From Terrimonas pollutisoli (GTDB taxonomy: Bacteria > Bacteroidota > Bacteroidia > Chitinophagales > Chitinophagaceae): a stretch of DNA of 64,000 nt. Where the stretch lies: contig NZ_JARKNA010000022.1 of the NCBI RefSeq assembly GCF_029360765.1, positions 24,962-88,961 on the forward strand, in the 5' to 3' direction. Of the stretch, positions 8,052 to 16,842 are shown in pieces; the first letter of the stretch is position 1, and every line of letters begins with the position of its first letter. The notes beneath the pieces were generated by a model. It was not told the DNA's origin. It was given only the letters and a program-made list of their open reading frames with translations, and made no database searches. Position numbers and translations under genes: made by a program.

Positions 8052-10046
8052 ATGAATAGAATACTTTTTATGCTTTTACCACTGATTGGGCTATTCCTGG
8101 CCTTTCGTCCCATTAGCTATCACATGATAAGCGGAAAAATTACCGATGCCCAGGGCACTGCTTTGGCTTCTGTGACTGTAACAGTTAAAGGAACTTCAAT
8201 AAACAGTCTATCAGCACAGGATGGAACTTATCAAATCAGTACAAGCGATAAAAATGCCGTGCTGGTTTTTTCTGCTGTTGGATATCAAACCAAAGAGGTA
8301 AATGTTGCTGGTAGAAAAACGGTCAACGTAACGCTGAGTAGTTCAACAGCTCAATTACAGGAAGTAGTGGTTGTGGGATATGCTACAAAAAGAAAAATGG
8401 ATCTGACTGCGTCGACTACAATCGATGCTTCGTCGCTATATGGCTCAAGGGCGCCGTTAAACAATAGCTTGCAGGGAAGAGTTGCAGGCGTTCATATCCG
8501 TGGCAATTCATCATTTAAAAAAGAAGACAAGAGAGGATATCATGACCCCAATATAGATGATTTCAACACGGAGGGTTATGATTATATCACTGAAAACCCT
8601 TTTTTAAAGTCAGTGGATAATCCTTTGTCAACCTTTTCTATTGATGTGGATGCCGCATCCTATAGCAATGTCCGGCGCTTTTTAAACCAGGGACAATTAC
8701 CGCCGGCTGGTGCTGTACGAATAGAGGAAATGATCAATTATTTCCACTATGATTATCCGCAGCCAAAAAACAATGATCCTTTCTCTATCAACACCGAGAT
8801 TTCAGATGCGCCCTGGAATAAAGACCATAAACTGGTTTTGATCGGTCTGCAGGGCAAGACAATTCCAATGGGCAATTTACCTGCATCCAATCTTGTGTTC
8901 CTGATTGATGTATCGGGTTCTATGAATATGCCGAATAAGCTGCCACTGGTAAAAGCATCGATGAAAATGTTAGTCGATCAATTACGTGAACAGGATAAGG
9001 TTTCCATTGTGGTGTACGCTGGTGCGGCGGGATTAGTGTTAAAACCAACCAATGGTGATCAAAAGACAACTATTAAAGATGCGATCGATAACCTGGAAGC
9101 AGGCGGCTCAACTGCGGGCGGAGCGGGGATAAAACTGGCTTATAAAACTGCCAGCGAGTTTTTTGTAAAAGGCGGAAACAACCGGGTGATACTTTGTACC
9201 GATGGTGATTTCAACATTGGTGAAAGCAGCGACGACGCCATGGAGCGGTTAATAGAGCAGGAAAGAAAAACCGGTGTATTCCTGACGGTGTTGGGGTATG
9301 GTATGGGAAATTATAAGGACAATAAAATGCAAAAGCTGGCTGATAAAGGAAATGGCAACCATGCATATATCGATGGCATCAGCGAGGCTAAAAAAGTATT
9401 GGTAAATGAGTTTGGCGGCACCTTATTTACTATTGCAAAAGATGTAAAGCTGCAGATAGAATTCAACCCGGCCAAAGTGCAGGGTTACCGCTTGATCGGT
9501 TATGAAAACAGGTTGTTGGCTAAAGAAGATTTTAATGATGATAAAAAAGATGCCGGCGAACTAGGAAGCGGTCATAGGGTAACAGCGTTGTACGAAGTAA
9601 TTCCTGCGGGTGTTAAAACCAGCTTTCTGAAAGATGTTGATCCTTTGAAATATCAAAAAGGAAATGAAGATATAAGAAAAGCCTCACATACTAATGAACT
9701 GGTCACGGTGAAGTTTCGCTACAAAGCTCCCGATGGCGATGTAAGCAAATTGATCGAACATGCTGTGAAGGATCATCTGGTGTCAGTTGCCAACACTTCG
9801 GATAACTTCCGGTTTGCTGCATCAGTGGCTGAATTTGGAATGCTGCTGCGCAACTCAGCTTTCAAATCGCAGGCGTCATTTGATAATGTGATAAAGCTTG
9901 CCAAAAAGGCAAAAGGAAATGACGAGGAAGGTTATCGTTCTGAGTTTATACGCCTGGCAGAAAGTGCACAGTTATTAACGAAGGAGAGCAAAAGTGAAGT
10001 TGACAAAGAAGAAACTGCGATGAAGAAGGTTTTGCAAGAGAATTAA
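8052..10046 (+). CDS. vWA-domain protein with SusC-like N-terminus (YfbK/DUF3520 type)
   Basis: A 664-residue protein. After a hydrophobic N-terminal segment comes a carboxypeptidase-regulatory-like domain (ISGKITDAQGTALASVTVTV, about 26-95). The SusC/RagA signature follows (LQEVVVVGYATKRK) with a short stretch resembling a TonB plug (NNSLQGRVAGVHI). From about 185 it matches the YfbK-type von Willebrand factor family, with MIDAS motif DVSGSM near 285 and TDGDFN downstream, and a C-terminal DUF3520-like part. Such proteins are thought to be envelope proteins; the partner is unknown. It is divergent from the sigma/anti-sigma operon. The beta-barrel of a real SusC protein is absent. Confidence 0.82.
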   Translation: MNRILFMLLPLIGLFLAFRPISYHMISGKITDAQGTALASVTVTVKGTSINSLSAQDGTYQISTSDKNAVLVFSAVGYQTKEVNVAGRKTVNVTLSSSTAQLQEVVVVGYATKRKMDLTASTTIDASSLYGSRAPLNNSLQGRVAGVHIRGNSSFKKEDKRGYHDPNIDDFNTEGYDYITENPFLKSVDNPLSTFSIDVDAASYSNVRRFLNQGQLPPAGAVRIEEMINYFHYDYPQPKNNDPFSINTEISDAPWNKDHKLVLIGLQGKTIPMGNLPASNLVFLIDVSGSMNMPNKLPLVKASMKMLVDQLREQDKVSIVVYAGAAGLVLKPTNGDQKTTIKDAIDNLEAGGSTAGGAGIKLAYKTASEFFVKGGNNRVILCTDGDFNIGESSDDAMERLIEQERKTGVFLTVLGYGMGNYKDNKMQKLADKGNGNHAYIDGISEAKKVLVNEFGGTLFTIAKDVKLQIEFNPAKVQGYRLIGYENRLLAKEDFNDDKKDAGELGSGHRVTALYEVIPAGVKTSFLKDVDPLKYQKGNEDIRKASHTNELVTVKFRYKAPDGDVSKLIEHAVKDHLVSVANTSDNFRFAASVAEFGMLLRNSAFKSQASFDNVIKLAKKAKGNDEEGYRSEFIRLAESAQLLTKESKSEVDKEETAMKKVLQEN

Positions 10047-10243
10047 AACCGGACGTGTAACAATCGATTTCAGCGACCGTATTATAATTAAACTTTAACA
10101 GCCGGTGCTGAAATTTTGATCAGCATCAGACGGGGCTGGTGTCTACCGGCCCCTTTACAGAACCACGATCTGATGGATTTTTATGGATTAAGAAGAAAAA
10201 GGAATCTCACAAACATACCTCATTAGACAACCAAAATCATTGT

Positions 10244-11287
10244 ATGAGTAAACATATACAACTGAATATTCCCAGTCCCTGTAATGAAAACTGGGATCAA
10301 ATGAAACCCGTTAATACTGGAAAATTTTGCGGCTCCTGTCAGAAGCAAGTAATGGACTTCACCAGTATGAGCGATACACAACTTGTTGAATTTTTTCGAA
10401 AACAAATGACGGGTTCTGTGTGCGGACGTTTTATGAATGCGCAGTTGGACCGGCCTATCGAAATTCCAAAGAAGCGGATTCCATGGGTAAAATACTTTTT
10501 TCAGTTTGTCCTCCCTGCTTTTTTTCTTTCATTGAAGGCGTCTGCACAAGGAGAAGTGAAAGAAACTAAGAATACTACAGTGATTGTACCTGCATCACAA
10601 GGGGAAATAGTGGGACTTATCGTTAAAGAAATAGACTTACCCAAATTTACAGAAATAAGGGGTGTTGTGACTGATGGAGATGGCAATGGAATTCCCTATG
10701 CATCTGTTTTTATTAAAGGAACTACGATTGGTGCGGCGGCAGACAGTACGGGAAGTTTCAATCTTGTTTATCCGGGTTTTGAAAAGCAAGTTGTGCTGGT
10801 TAGCTCATGTGTAGGCTTCGAGTCCAACGAGACTGCGATCGATATGAACCAGAAAACTGACTCCGTCTACGTGGTATTGACGAATGAATCGGCTTTGGTT
10901 GGTGATGTAGTCGTTGTCGGTAACATATCGACAAAAGGGGCTGTTCGATATACAGGTGCTGTTAACGTTACGACGAAATGTACTTTTTTCCTTGATACCT
11001 TGTTGAATAAAATCCTGCCTTCACCATTATCAGCAAAGGTATATCCCAATCCTGTTAGGAGCAACAATGCGATCACTATCGATCTTCGAAATCAAAAAAA
11101 AGGTGACTACCAATTTCAACTTTATACGATGTCAGGCCAGTTGATATTGACACAACAAAGAAGGCTTGATAAGTATTCCGGCCCAACGAACATAGTAATC
11201 CCTGGTTTGCCGGCTGGTGTTTATATGTTGAAAGTAACAAGCAAAGATTCGGACAAAGAATTTACAGAAAAAATCGTGGTACAGTAG
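10244..11287 (+). CDS. T9SS type A sorting-domain protein with N-terminal Cys cluster
   Basis: A 347-residue protein taken from the internal ATG at 10244; the longer frame from 10139 adds 35 low-quality residues. The N-terminal about 80 residues carry Cys13, Cys29, Cys32 and Cys60 (including KFCGSCQKQVMDFTSMSD), a small motif seen ahead of several Bacteroidota surface proteins. A hydrophobic segment follows (about 81-98, ending at SLKASAQ). Then comes a carboxypeptidase-regulatory-like domain (IRGVVTDGDGNGIPYASVF) and a C-terminal type A sorting domain (AKVYPNPVRSNN ... GVYMLKV). It is predicted to be exported and anchored by the type IX system. The placement of the hydrophobic segment after 80 residues is odd for a Sec signal. 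Confidence 0.78.
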   Translation: MSKHIQLNIPSPCNENWDQMKPVNTGKFCGSCQKQVMDFTSMSDTQLVEFFRKQMTGSVCGRFMNAQLDRPIEIPKKRIPWVKYFFQFVLPAFFLSLKASAQGEVKETKNTTVIVPASQGEIVGLIVKEIDLPKFTEIRGVVTDGDGNGIPYASVFIKGTTIGAAADSTGSFNLVYPGFEKQVVLVSSCVGFESNETAIDMNQKTDSVYVVLTNESALVGDVVVVGNISTKGAVRYTGAVNVTTKCTFFLDTLLNKILPSPLSAKVYPNPVRSNNAITIDLRNQKKGDYQFQLYTMSGQLILTQQRRLDKYSGPTNIVIPGLPAGVYMLKVTSKDSDKEFTEKIVVQ

Positions 11288-11288
11288 T

Positions 11289-12191
11289 TCACCCTTTAAA
11301 AGCCGGGTGAAACTGCTCCAGTGTTTTTCTTAAAAATTCACGATCGAGATGAGTATATATCTCTGTAGTCGTAATGCTTTCATGTCCCAGCATTTCCTGC
11401 ACCGCCCTGAGATCAGCCCCGCCTTCTACAAGATGTGTGGCAAAGGAATGACGCAGTGTGTGAGGTGACACTGTTTTGTTGATACCAGCTTTTTTTGCGA
11501 GGTCTTTAATGATCAAAAATATCATCACCCTTGATAGTAAGGTGCCACGGCTATTGAGAAAAAGAATATCCTCATTGCCATGCCTGGGTTGTGCGTGAAC
11601 TCTAATTTCGTTTTTATAAATGTTAATAAAATGAATGGCGCTGCTGCCAATAGGCACCAACCTTTCCTTATCTCCTTTGCCGATTACCCGGATAAAACCA
11701 ACGTCGAGGTAGAGCTGTGATATTTTTAGATTCACGGTTTCACTGACCCGAAGGCCACAGCTATACATGGTTTCAATGATTGCTTTATTTCTGCCACCAT
11801 CTGGTTTGCTCAGGTCAATCTTCGAGATCATTGCTTCAATTTCATCAAAACTCAATACATCCGGCAATGATCTTTTCAGTTTGGGTGCTTCCAGCAATAC
11901 AGTAGGATCAACACGGGAAATATTCTCCAGCAGGCAATATTTGTAAAATGATTTGATGCCGGATATGATTCTTGCCTGCGAAGAGGCGGTCATGCCTAAC
12001 TCCGCGACCCATTTGATAAAATGCTGCAGGTCTTTTAATTCAACATCAGCCGGTGTTTTAAGTGAGGAAGCCTCCTGCAGGTATTGTGTCAACTTATCAA
12101 TGTCCCGCAGGTAGGCTTCAACAGAATTATCAGACAGGGATTTCTCCAGTTGCAAATAGGCTTTATATCCTTTCTTATAACTATCCCACAT
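11289..12191 (-). CDS. xerD: Tyrosine recombinase XerD
   Basis: A 300-residue site-specific tyrosine recombinase, the usual XerD length. The N-terminal SAM-like core-binding domain spans about 1-90. The catalytic residues are visible: Arg in CGLRVSE, Lys in GKGDKER, HTLRH, LGHESI, and the Tyr nucleophile in EIYTHLD. With XerC it resolves chromosome dimers at dif. Its stop is 1 base after the convergent T9SS-cargo gene. No att site or integrase context is seen, so a housekeeping role is more likely than a phage or element integrase. Confidence 0.9.
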   Translation of the reverse strand: MWDSYKKGYKAYLQLEKSLSDNSVEAYLRDIDKLTQYLQEASSLKTPADVELKDLQHFIKWVAELGMTASSQARIISGIKSFYKYCLLENISRVDPTVLLEAPKLKRSLPDVLSFDEIEAMISKIDLSKPDGGRNKAIIETMYSCGLRVSETVNLKISQLYLDVGFIRVIGKGDKERLVPIGSSAIHFINIYKNEIRVHAQPRHGNEDILFLNSRGTLLSRVMIFLIIKDLAKKAGINKTVSPHTLRHSFATHLVEGGADLRAVQEMLGHESITTTEIYTHLDREFLRKTLEQFHPAFKG

Positions 12192-12267
12192 AGGAGAACT
12201 TTGGAGTTGGAAACAGGCAATCGGAAATTACCGATCTATGAAATTTAACGGCGGAAAAATAGTGAAA

Positions 12268-12927
12268 TCACTTCAATTCAATATTTTTCTCAAATGTTTT
12301 CCATTCATTGCCCAGCTTCACTTTGGCCCACATGCGGGTAGGGGTTACGTTTACCGAATCAACAGTTTCATGTATGGCATCGTAATCAATATCGGCTTTG
12401 GCGCCAAAGGTCATAATTGCTGTTTTTCCGGTTGCCATGTCTTCGACAAAAAGATTCCCGCGGTCTGAATAAGCCACCAGGCCATCAGCCACTGAAAATT
12501 TAGGATCAAATTTATTGATGGCGCTGCTTTTTCTGCCAATATTATCTTTTTTGTTGAACGGTATTTTTAGTGAATAGCCGCGACCGTTACTACAGTCGTT
12601 GAATAGTACCCAGGCATAGCTGGTATCTTTTATAAAACAGGTGATATTGTCTTTATTGATATGAACAGGTGTCCCCAAAAAATCAGGCAGGCCCATCTTA
12701 CGGTTGGCTCCCATGTCAATATAGCTCCAGGTCAGTGTATCGGCTATGCATTTGGATGCACTGATATATACATATGGCTTTAACGGGTGTTCTTCTTTGG
12801 TAAACTTAATTGAATCCTTCAGGCAACTGGTGTCACAAAAAGAAGGTGCAACAGAAGACCCGGATTTGCATGATCCAAACAGCGAGGTTAATGCAGCAAA
12901 AAAAGTCAGGATGATAAATAGTCTCAT
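12268..12927 (-). CDS. Hypothetical lipoprotein
   Basis: A 219-residue protein of unknown function. The internal Met at 12927 gives a lipoprotein signal (MRLFIILTFFAALTSLFGSC) with the lipidated Cys at position 20; the longer frame starts 7 residues earlier. The mature part is beta-rich and contains Cys in DTSCLKDSI and DCSNG, which might form disulfides. No known domain is recognised. The minus-strand sequence TATTTTTG at 12950-12957 matches the Bacteroidota -7 element. The protein is probably anchored in the outer membrane facing the periplasm. Confidence 0.72.
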   Translation of the reverse strand: MRLFIILTFFAALTSLFGSCKSGSSVAPSFCDTSCLKDSIKFTKEEHPLKPYVYISASKCIADTLTWSYIDMGANRKMGLPDFLGTPVHINKDNITCFIKDTSYAWVLFNDCSNGRGYSLKIPFNKKDNIGRKSSAINKFDPKFSVADGLVAYSDRGNLFVEDMATGKTAIMTFGAKADIDYDAIHETVDSVNVTPTRMWAKVKLGNEWKTFEKNIELK

Positions 12928-13002
12928 ATTTATTGGTTTTGTGATCAAACAAAAATAGCCAATGAAAAACTTTCGGGTTTAAAATTATTTTACCTTCGGC
13001 GC

Positions 13003-13521
13003 ATGAGTGAAATGATCCCGGTAAATCTCAAGGCATTTAAAAAGAAAGCAGGCGATAATAAACGTAGCTTCAGGAGATTTCTGACTAAGCTGGAAAATGA
13101 GCCGCCTAAAAAAATTAACACCCTCACGGCTACGTTGGAGAAAGAAGTGTGGAAGGAAGTTGACTGCCTGTCTTGCGCCAATTGCTGCAAAACAATGACG
13201 CCCACTTTTACCAACGCTGATATGAAAAGGATCGCCGGCCACTTTGGCGAAACCGTAGAAGAGTTCAAGGCCAAATGGCTCTATAAGGAGCGAAAAAAAG
13301 ATGGCGATTGGTTGAATAAAAAACAACCCTGTCAATTTTTAAATTTGACGGATAACAAATGCAGCATTTATGAAGTAAGGCCGGCTGATTGTGCCGGCTT
13401 TCCCCATATGACAAAGAAGTTTCACGAATATTCACATGTGCATAAGCAAAACATTGAATATTGCCCGGCTACGTACAAGCTTGTTGAAAAAATGAAGCAA
13501 TCTATAGAAGCAAGCAGGTAA
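13003..13521 (+). CDS. YkgJ-family cysteine cluster protein
   Basis: A 172-residue protein of the YkgJ/UPF0153 family of predicted zinc- or iron-chelating proteins. The Cys pattern is CLSCANCCK near 46-54, CQF near 109, KCSIYEVRPADCAG near 119-132 and YCPA near 152. Eight cysteines fit a cluster-binding role. The substrate and reaction are unknown. It is a single gene with TACCTTCG at 12991-12998, a plausible -7 element, just upstream of the start. Confidence 0.85.
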   Translation: MSEMIPVNLKAFKKKAGDNKRSFRRFLTKLENEPPKKINTLTATLEKEVWKEVDCLSCANCCKTMTPTFTNADMKRIAGHFGETVEEFKAKWLYKERKKDGDWLNKKQPCQFLNLTDNKCSIYEVRPADCAGFPHMTKKFHEYSHVHKQNIEYCPATYKLVEKMKQSIEASR

Positions 13522-13552
13522 TCGATAAACTATAATTCGCAGAAAGCTCAAG

Positions 13553-13582
13553 GCTATGGTCTATTGACCGTGGTCCATGGAC
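13553..13582. repeat. Permuted CTATGGTC/GGTCCATGG repeat
   Basis: A short stretch between YkgJ and YraN made of permuted copies of TATGG, GGTC, GACC and CCATGG, giving overlapping short dyads. Such self-complementary runs are frequent between convergent genes in Bacteroidota. It may act as a weak bidirectional terminator; there is no T tract. Confidence 0.3.
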
Positions 13583-13584
13583 TC

Positions 13585-13941
13585 TCACAGAAACACATCT
13601 TCGAGCAGGAAGAAATCTGGCTCCCTGTTGTTATAAACGGTAATGGATAATACATCATATTGTATCCATTTATGTCCCGGATTTAAAAAAAGAAACTCAT
13701 CAGCCGCTTTTTGAAGACTTTTAAATTTCTTTTTCGTTACGCTGTCTTCGGGAAAGCCAATGGTGGTGTTATTCCGGGATTTTACTTCAATAAAATGGAG
13801 CATCTTGTTTTTCAAGGCAATAATATCAATTTCATAATACTTGTGCCGCCAGTTGCGATATAGTATTTCATAGCCCCTTTCTTTCAGCCATTCAGCTGCC
13901 AGGTTCTCGCCATCAGCGCCAAATTTGTTATGTGAAGCCAT
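13585..13941 (-). CDS. YraN family protein (UPF0102, nuclease-like)
   Basis: A 118-residue protein matching the YraN/UPF0102 family in length and motifs: GENLAAEWLKERGYEILYRN, then EIDIIALKNKMLHFIEVKSR. The E-D-EVK pattern is that of the restriction-endonuclease-like fold. The biochemical role is not settled; the family is very widely conserved. The start codon region overlaps the divergent manA promoter. Confidence 0.9.
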   Translation of the reverse strand: MASHNKFGADGENLAAEWLKERGYEILYRNWRHKYYEIDIIALKNKMLHFIEVKSRNNTTIGFPEDSVTKKKFKSLQKAADEFLFLNPGHKWIQYDVLSITVYNNREPDFFLLEDVFL

Positions 13942-13955
13942 GCAATCTATATTTG
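13924..13955 (+). promoter_or_regulatory. Bacteroidota-type promoter of manA
   Basis: TTTG at 13924-13927, a 20-base gap, then TATATTTG at 13948-13955. This matches the Bacteroidota consensus TTTG-N(17-23)-TAnnTTTG. Transcription would start near 13962, giving a leader of about 15 bases before the manA ATG. It lies partly inside the 5' end of the divergent yraN gene. Confidence 0.65.
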
Positions 13956-13976
13956 CTATAAGATAAGTATTTTTTT

Positions 13977-15188
13977 ATGTACGTTATTGCGCCATTAGCC
14001 GGAGCTGTTAAGCATTATGATTGGGGTGGATATAATTTTATTCCTTCTTTGCTGAAGCAGTCAAATGATCAAAAACTCCCCTTTGCAGAATATTGGCTGG
14101 GTATTCATCCCGGGGCTGAATGTAAAGTATTACTGCCGGATGGAGATGTTCGTATGCTGCATGATTATTTCACTACGGACTCTCCAACAGCAATGGGTGA
14201 ATACGTGGCGAGACATTTCGGTACCATGCCCTATTTGTTGAAAGCATTGGATGTAAAAGATATGCTTTCTATCCAGGTACATCCATCCAAAGCTGATGCT
14301 GAAAGGGATTATAAAGAGGAAACCTTGAAAGGAATTCCACTGGATTCTCCGAAGCGCAATTACAAAGATGAAAATCACAAACCTGAATTGATGGTTGCCA
14401 TGGGAGATTTTTGGCTGCTGCATGGCTTCAAACCAGAAGATAAAATAAAGAAGACATTAAAGAGCGTTCCTGAATTGGGTTCGCTATTGCCGGTCTTTGA
14501 GCAATCAGGTTATAAAGGTCTTTATAGAAAGCTGATGGAGTTACCGCAGGAACAAGTGAATGCTCAATTGCAACCTTTGCTGGATCGCATCATTCCCTTA
14601 TACCAGGAAGGTAAATTGAACAGATCGCAGGCTGATTACTGGGCCGCGAAAGGATCTCTTAGCTTTTCGCAACCTGGAAAAATTGACAGGGGTATCTTCT
14701 CTGTTTATCTTTTTAACCTGGTTGTATTGCATAGGGGAGAAGCCATCTTTCAGGATGCCGGTGTGCCGCATGCTTATCTCGAAGGACAGAATGTAGAGAT
14801 CATGGCCAGTTCGGATAATGTATTACGGGGCGGGTTGACCAATAAGCATATTGATGTACCTGAATTATTGAAACATGTAAAATGTGAAGCAACACATCCG
14901 GAAATATTGAAGGGAGTCAAAAACGGGCTTGAACTTACCTATAAAACACCGGCGCCAGATTTTGAATTAAGCAGTTTTACGTTGCATAAGGGCGACAGTA
15001 TTTCTTTCATACCACATACAGCCGAGGTGATATTGCTGATAGACGGTCAGACAGAAATTTCAAACAAGGATAGTAAGGTTATTTTAGAGAAAGGTCAGCC
15101 ATCTGCCATCGTATTTCCCGGTCATGAAATAAAAGTAACTGCTAATGAGCCTTCATGGCTTTTTAAGGCAACCGTTCCTGTTAACTAA
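13977..15188 (+). CDS. manA: Mannose-6-phosphate isomerase, class I
   Basis: A 403-residue type I phosphomannose isomerase, which interconverts fructose-6-phosphate and mannose-6-phosphate in the cytoplasm. Visible signatures are AEYWLGIHPGAEC near the N-terminus, the zinc-site motif IQVHPSK, ENHKPELMVAMGDFWLLHGF and the later GVPHAYLEGQNVEIMASSDN. Length and order fit the family. It supplies mannose-6-phosphate for glycans. It has a good predicted promoter and is not obviously in an operon. Confidence 0.92.
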   Translation: MYVIAPLAGAVKHYDWGGYNFIPSLLKQSNDQKLPFAEYWLGIHPGAECKVLLPDGDVRMLHDYFTTDSPTAMGEYVARHFGTMPYLLKALDVKDMLSIQVHPSKADAERDYKEETLKGIPLDSPKRNYKDENHKPELMVAMGDFWLLHGFKPEDKIKKTLKSVPELGSLLPVFEQSGYKGLYRKLMELPQEQVNAQLQPLLDRIIPLYQEGKLNRSQADYWAAKGSLSFSQPGKIDRGIFSVYLFNLVVLHRGEAIFQDAGVPHAYLEGQNVEIMASSDNVLRGGLTNKHIDVPELLKHVKCEATHPEILKGVKNGLELTYKTPAPDFELSSFTLHKGDSISFIPHTAEVILLIDGQTEISNKDSKVILEKGQPSAIVFPGHEIKVTANEPSWLFKATVPVN

Positions 15189-15270
15189 GCTTAAATCAAA
15201 AATTCAGCTCAATTCAACTATTTTTGTGGTGGGATTAAAATACACTTTAAAGTTTTTTTAATTACTTATT

Positions 15271-15837
15271 ATGAAGATCAACGCAAGATTAATTGTTTTC
15301 ACCCTGTTGTTAATTGTACTGGCCGCGGTTTGTAAATATTTCTTCGGCCCCAATCTTGATTGGTCGGGATTTTCACCCGTTATCGCTATCGCTCTTTTCT
15401 CCGGTTTCATCGTTAGGCAAAAAAATGCATCATTCTTATTGCCACTGCTGGCTTTGTTTATAAGCGATGTGGTGATTCAGTTTTTGTATATGCAGGATCT
15501 TTTTCCTTACGCAGGTTTTTATGGCGATCAATGGAAGAATTATCTTATTCTCTTATCCGCAACATTGATTGGCTGGCTGCTTAAAGGAAAAAACTATTCC
15601 AACCTGCTGGTTGGAGCAATTGCAGCACCTACAGTGTTTTTCCTGATTTCCAATTTCAATGTTTGGTTGAGTGCCGAAGTAACATATTCCAGGGATTTCA
15701 GCGGGCTAATGACCTGCTATGCTGCCGGCTTGCCGTTTTATAAAAACGCATTGATCGCAACGTTGTTGTTTCTTCCTGGTATTCTGTTATTGTATAATTA
15801 TCTTACAAGGAAAAAAGCAATACTCACTGTGGCGTAA
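15271..15837 (+). CDS. DUF6580 membrane protein
   Basis: A 188-residue membrane protein with five or six hydrophobic segments. It matches the DUF6580 family of putative transport proteins (FSPVIAIALFSGFI, then FISDVVIQFLYM and FYGDQWKNYLIL). The fold resembles ECF-transporter S components, so uptake of a small nutrient is possible, but the substrate is unknown. TATTTTTG at 15219-15226 is a plausible -7 element without a clear -33 partner. A bidirectional terminator follows. Confidence 0.8.
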   Translation: MKINARLIVFTLLLIVLAAVCKYFFGPNLDWSGFSPVIAIALFSGFIVRQKNASFLLPLLALFISDVVIQFLYMQDLFPYAGFYGDQWKNYLILLSATLIGWLLKGKNYSNLLVGAIAAPTVFFLISNFNVWLSAEVTYSRDFSGLMTCYAAGLPFYKNALIATLLFLPGILLLYNYLTRKKAILTVA

Positions 15838-15858
15838 TATTTTTTTAGGGAATATTTT

Positions 15859-15895
15859 AAAACCCATCTTCAACAAAGGATGGGTTTTCTTTTTA
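15859..15895. terminator. Bidirectional terminator between DUF6580 and rnhA
   Basis: A 10-bp stem (AAAACCCATC at 15859-15868 with GATGGGTTTT at 15879-15888) is followed by TTCTTTTTATA on the plus side; T tracts are present on both strands. It lies between the convergent ends of the DUF6580 gene and rnhA. Confidence 0.8.
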
Positions 15896-15898
15896 TAA

Positions 15899-16384
15899 TT
15901 ATTTAAAAAGTGAATTCTTATCCTGTTCATAACCTTCATCAGTTAACAGGTTCTTGCCATCAGCCGCGGTGGTCGCCAGTTCGTCACACCGGTTGTTGTA
16001 AGGATTATCGGCATGACCTCTGACCCATACAAATCGTATGCTCTTGTTTTGTGATAAATGGTGATACCTCATCCAAAGGTCCTTATTTTTTTTTCCGCCT
16101 TTGAAGTCGGTAGCAATCCAATTTTTCAGCCAGCCCTGTTCAATGGCTTTTACAACGTATTGGCTATCGGAGAAGATCGTTATAGGAATACCATCTTTCT
16201 TCAAAGCTTCCAGTCCTGCAATGACGGCCATTAGTTCCATGCGATTGTTTGTAGTCAACCGAAACCCCTGGGAAAGTTCTTTTCTTTTATCGCCATACAT
16301 TAGTATGGTTCCATAGCCTCCCGGCCCAGGGTTACCTCTTGAAGAGCCATCTGTATATATCGTGATGCCACTTGCAGCTACCAT
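15899..16384 (-). CDS. rnhA: Ribonuclease HI
   Basis: A 161-residue RNase HI, which removes RNA from RNA-DNA hybrids. The catalytic carboxylates are visible: Asp in YTDGSSRGNPG, Glu in NNRMELMAVI, Asp in FSDSQYVVKAI, with His in VRGHADNPYNN and Asp in CDELA. Length is standard. It ends a minus-strand cluster, 2 bases after the RES toxin gene, so it may be co-transcribed with the toxin-antitoxin pair. Confidence 0.93.
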   Translation of the reverse strand: MVAASGITIYTDGSSRGNPGPGGYGTILMYGDKRKELSQGFRLTTNNRMELMAVIAGLEALKKDGIPITIFSDSQYVVKAIEQGWLKNWIATDFKGGKKNKDLWMRYHHLSQNKSIRFVWVRGHADNPYNNRCDELATTAADGKNLLTDEGYEQDKNSLFK

Positions 16385-16386
16385 TT

Positions 16387-16842
16387 TTATTTTTTTAAAA
16401 AGCGTTCATCGATAGGAATATTCCTCGTGTATATAATCTTCACCTTTTTAAAACCAGGGTGATTGGGATTCAGTAAAAAATTATTTTCCTCCGGCATGAT
16501 GGCCGAAGGGATTTTTAATGCCAGCCATTTATTTTCCGTAATAAAATTATCCCCGATTGACTTAAGCTGATCTGGCGCAGGATTTACAAACCAGTTTGCC
16601 GGGAGTTCATTTGCCTGCATTGTTTGTATTTTATCTTCCGGAATAGCTAAACAGATCATGCAATAAGAAGAAACGGCAATGTTGGAGATATGCACCACGC
16701 TTTCCAATAAAGCCAGCGAAGGCGTTGCTGCCGTATAAAGAATGTAGGTGCCTTTACTATGCCATCGTCCGGGGAACATGGCCGCACCCGATCCTTGCAG
16801 GTCAGTAATATATTCGCATTTGCTGATCCGGTAGACATTCAT
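16387..16842 (-). CDS. RES-domain toxin (NAD+-degrading type)
   Basis: A 151-residue RES-domain protein. The family signature is MNVYRISK at the N-terminus, PGRWHSKGTYILYTAATP, and LALLESVVHI, which supply the conserved Arg, Tyr and Glu of the active site. Known RES toxins (MbcT, PpRes) break down NAD+ and are held in check by Xre/MbcA/ParS antitoxins. The start codon overlaps the antitoxin stop codon by one base (TGATG), typical of a translationally coupled TA operon. The C-terminus is intact, so the toxin is probably active. Confidence 0.88.
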   Translation of the reverse strand: MNVYRISKCEYITDLQGSGAAMFPGRWHSKGTYILYTAATPSLALLESVVHISNIAVSSYCMICLAIPEDKIQTMQANELPANWFVNPAPDQLKSIGDNFITENKWLALKIPSAIMPEENNFLLNPNHPGFKKVKIIYTRNIPIDERFLKK

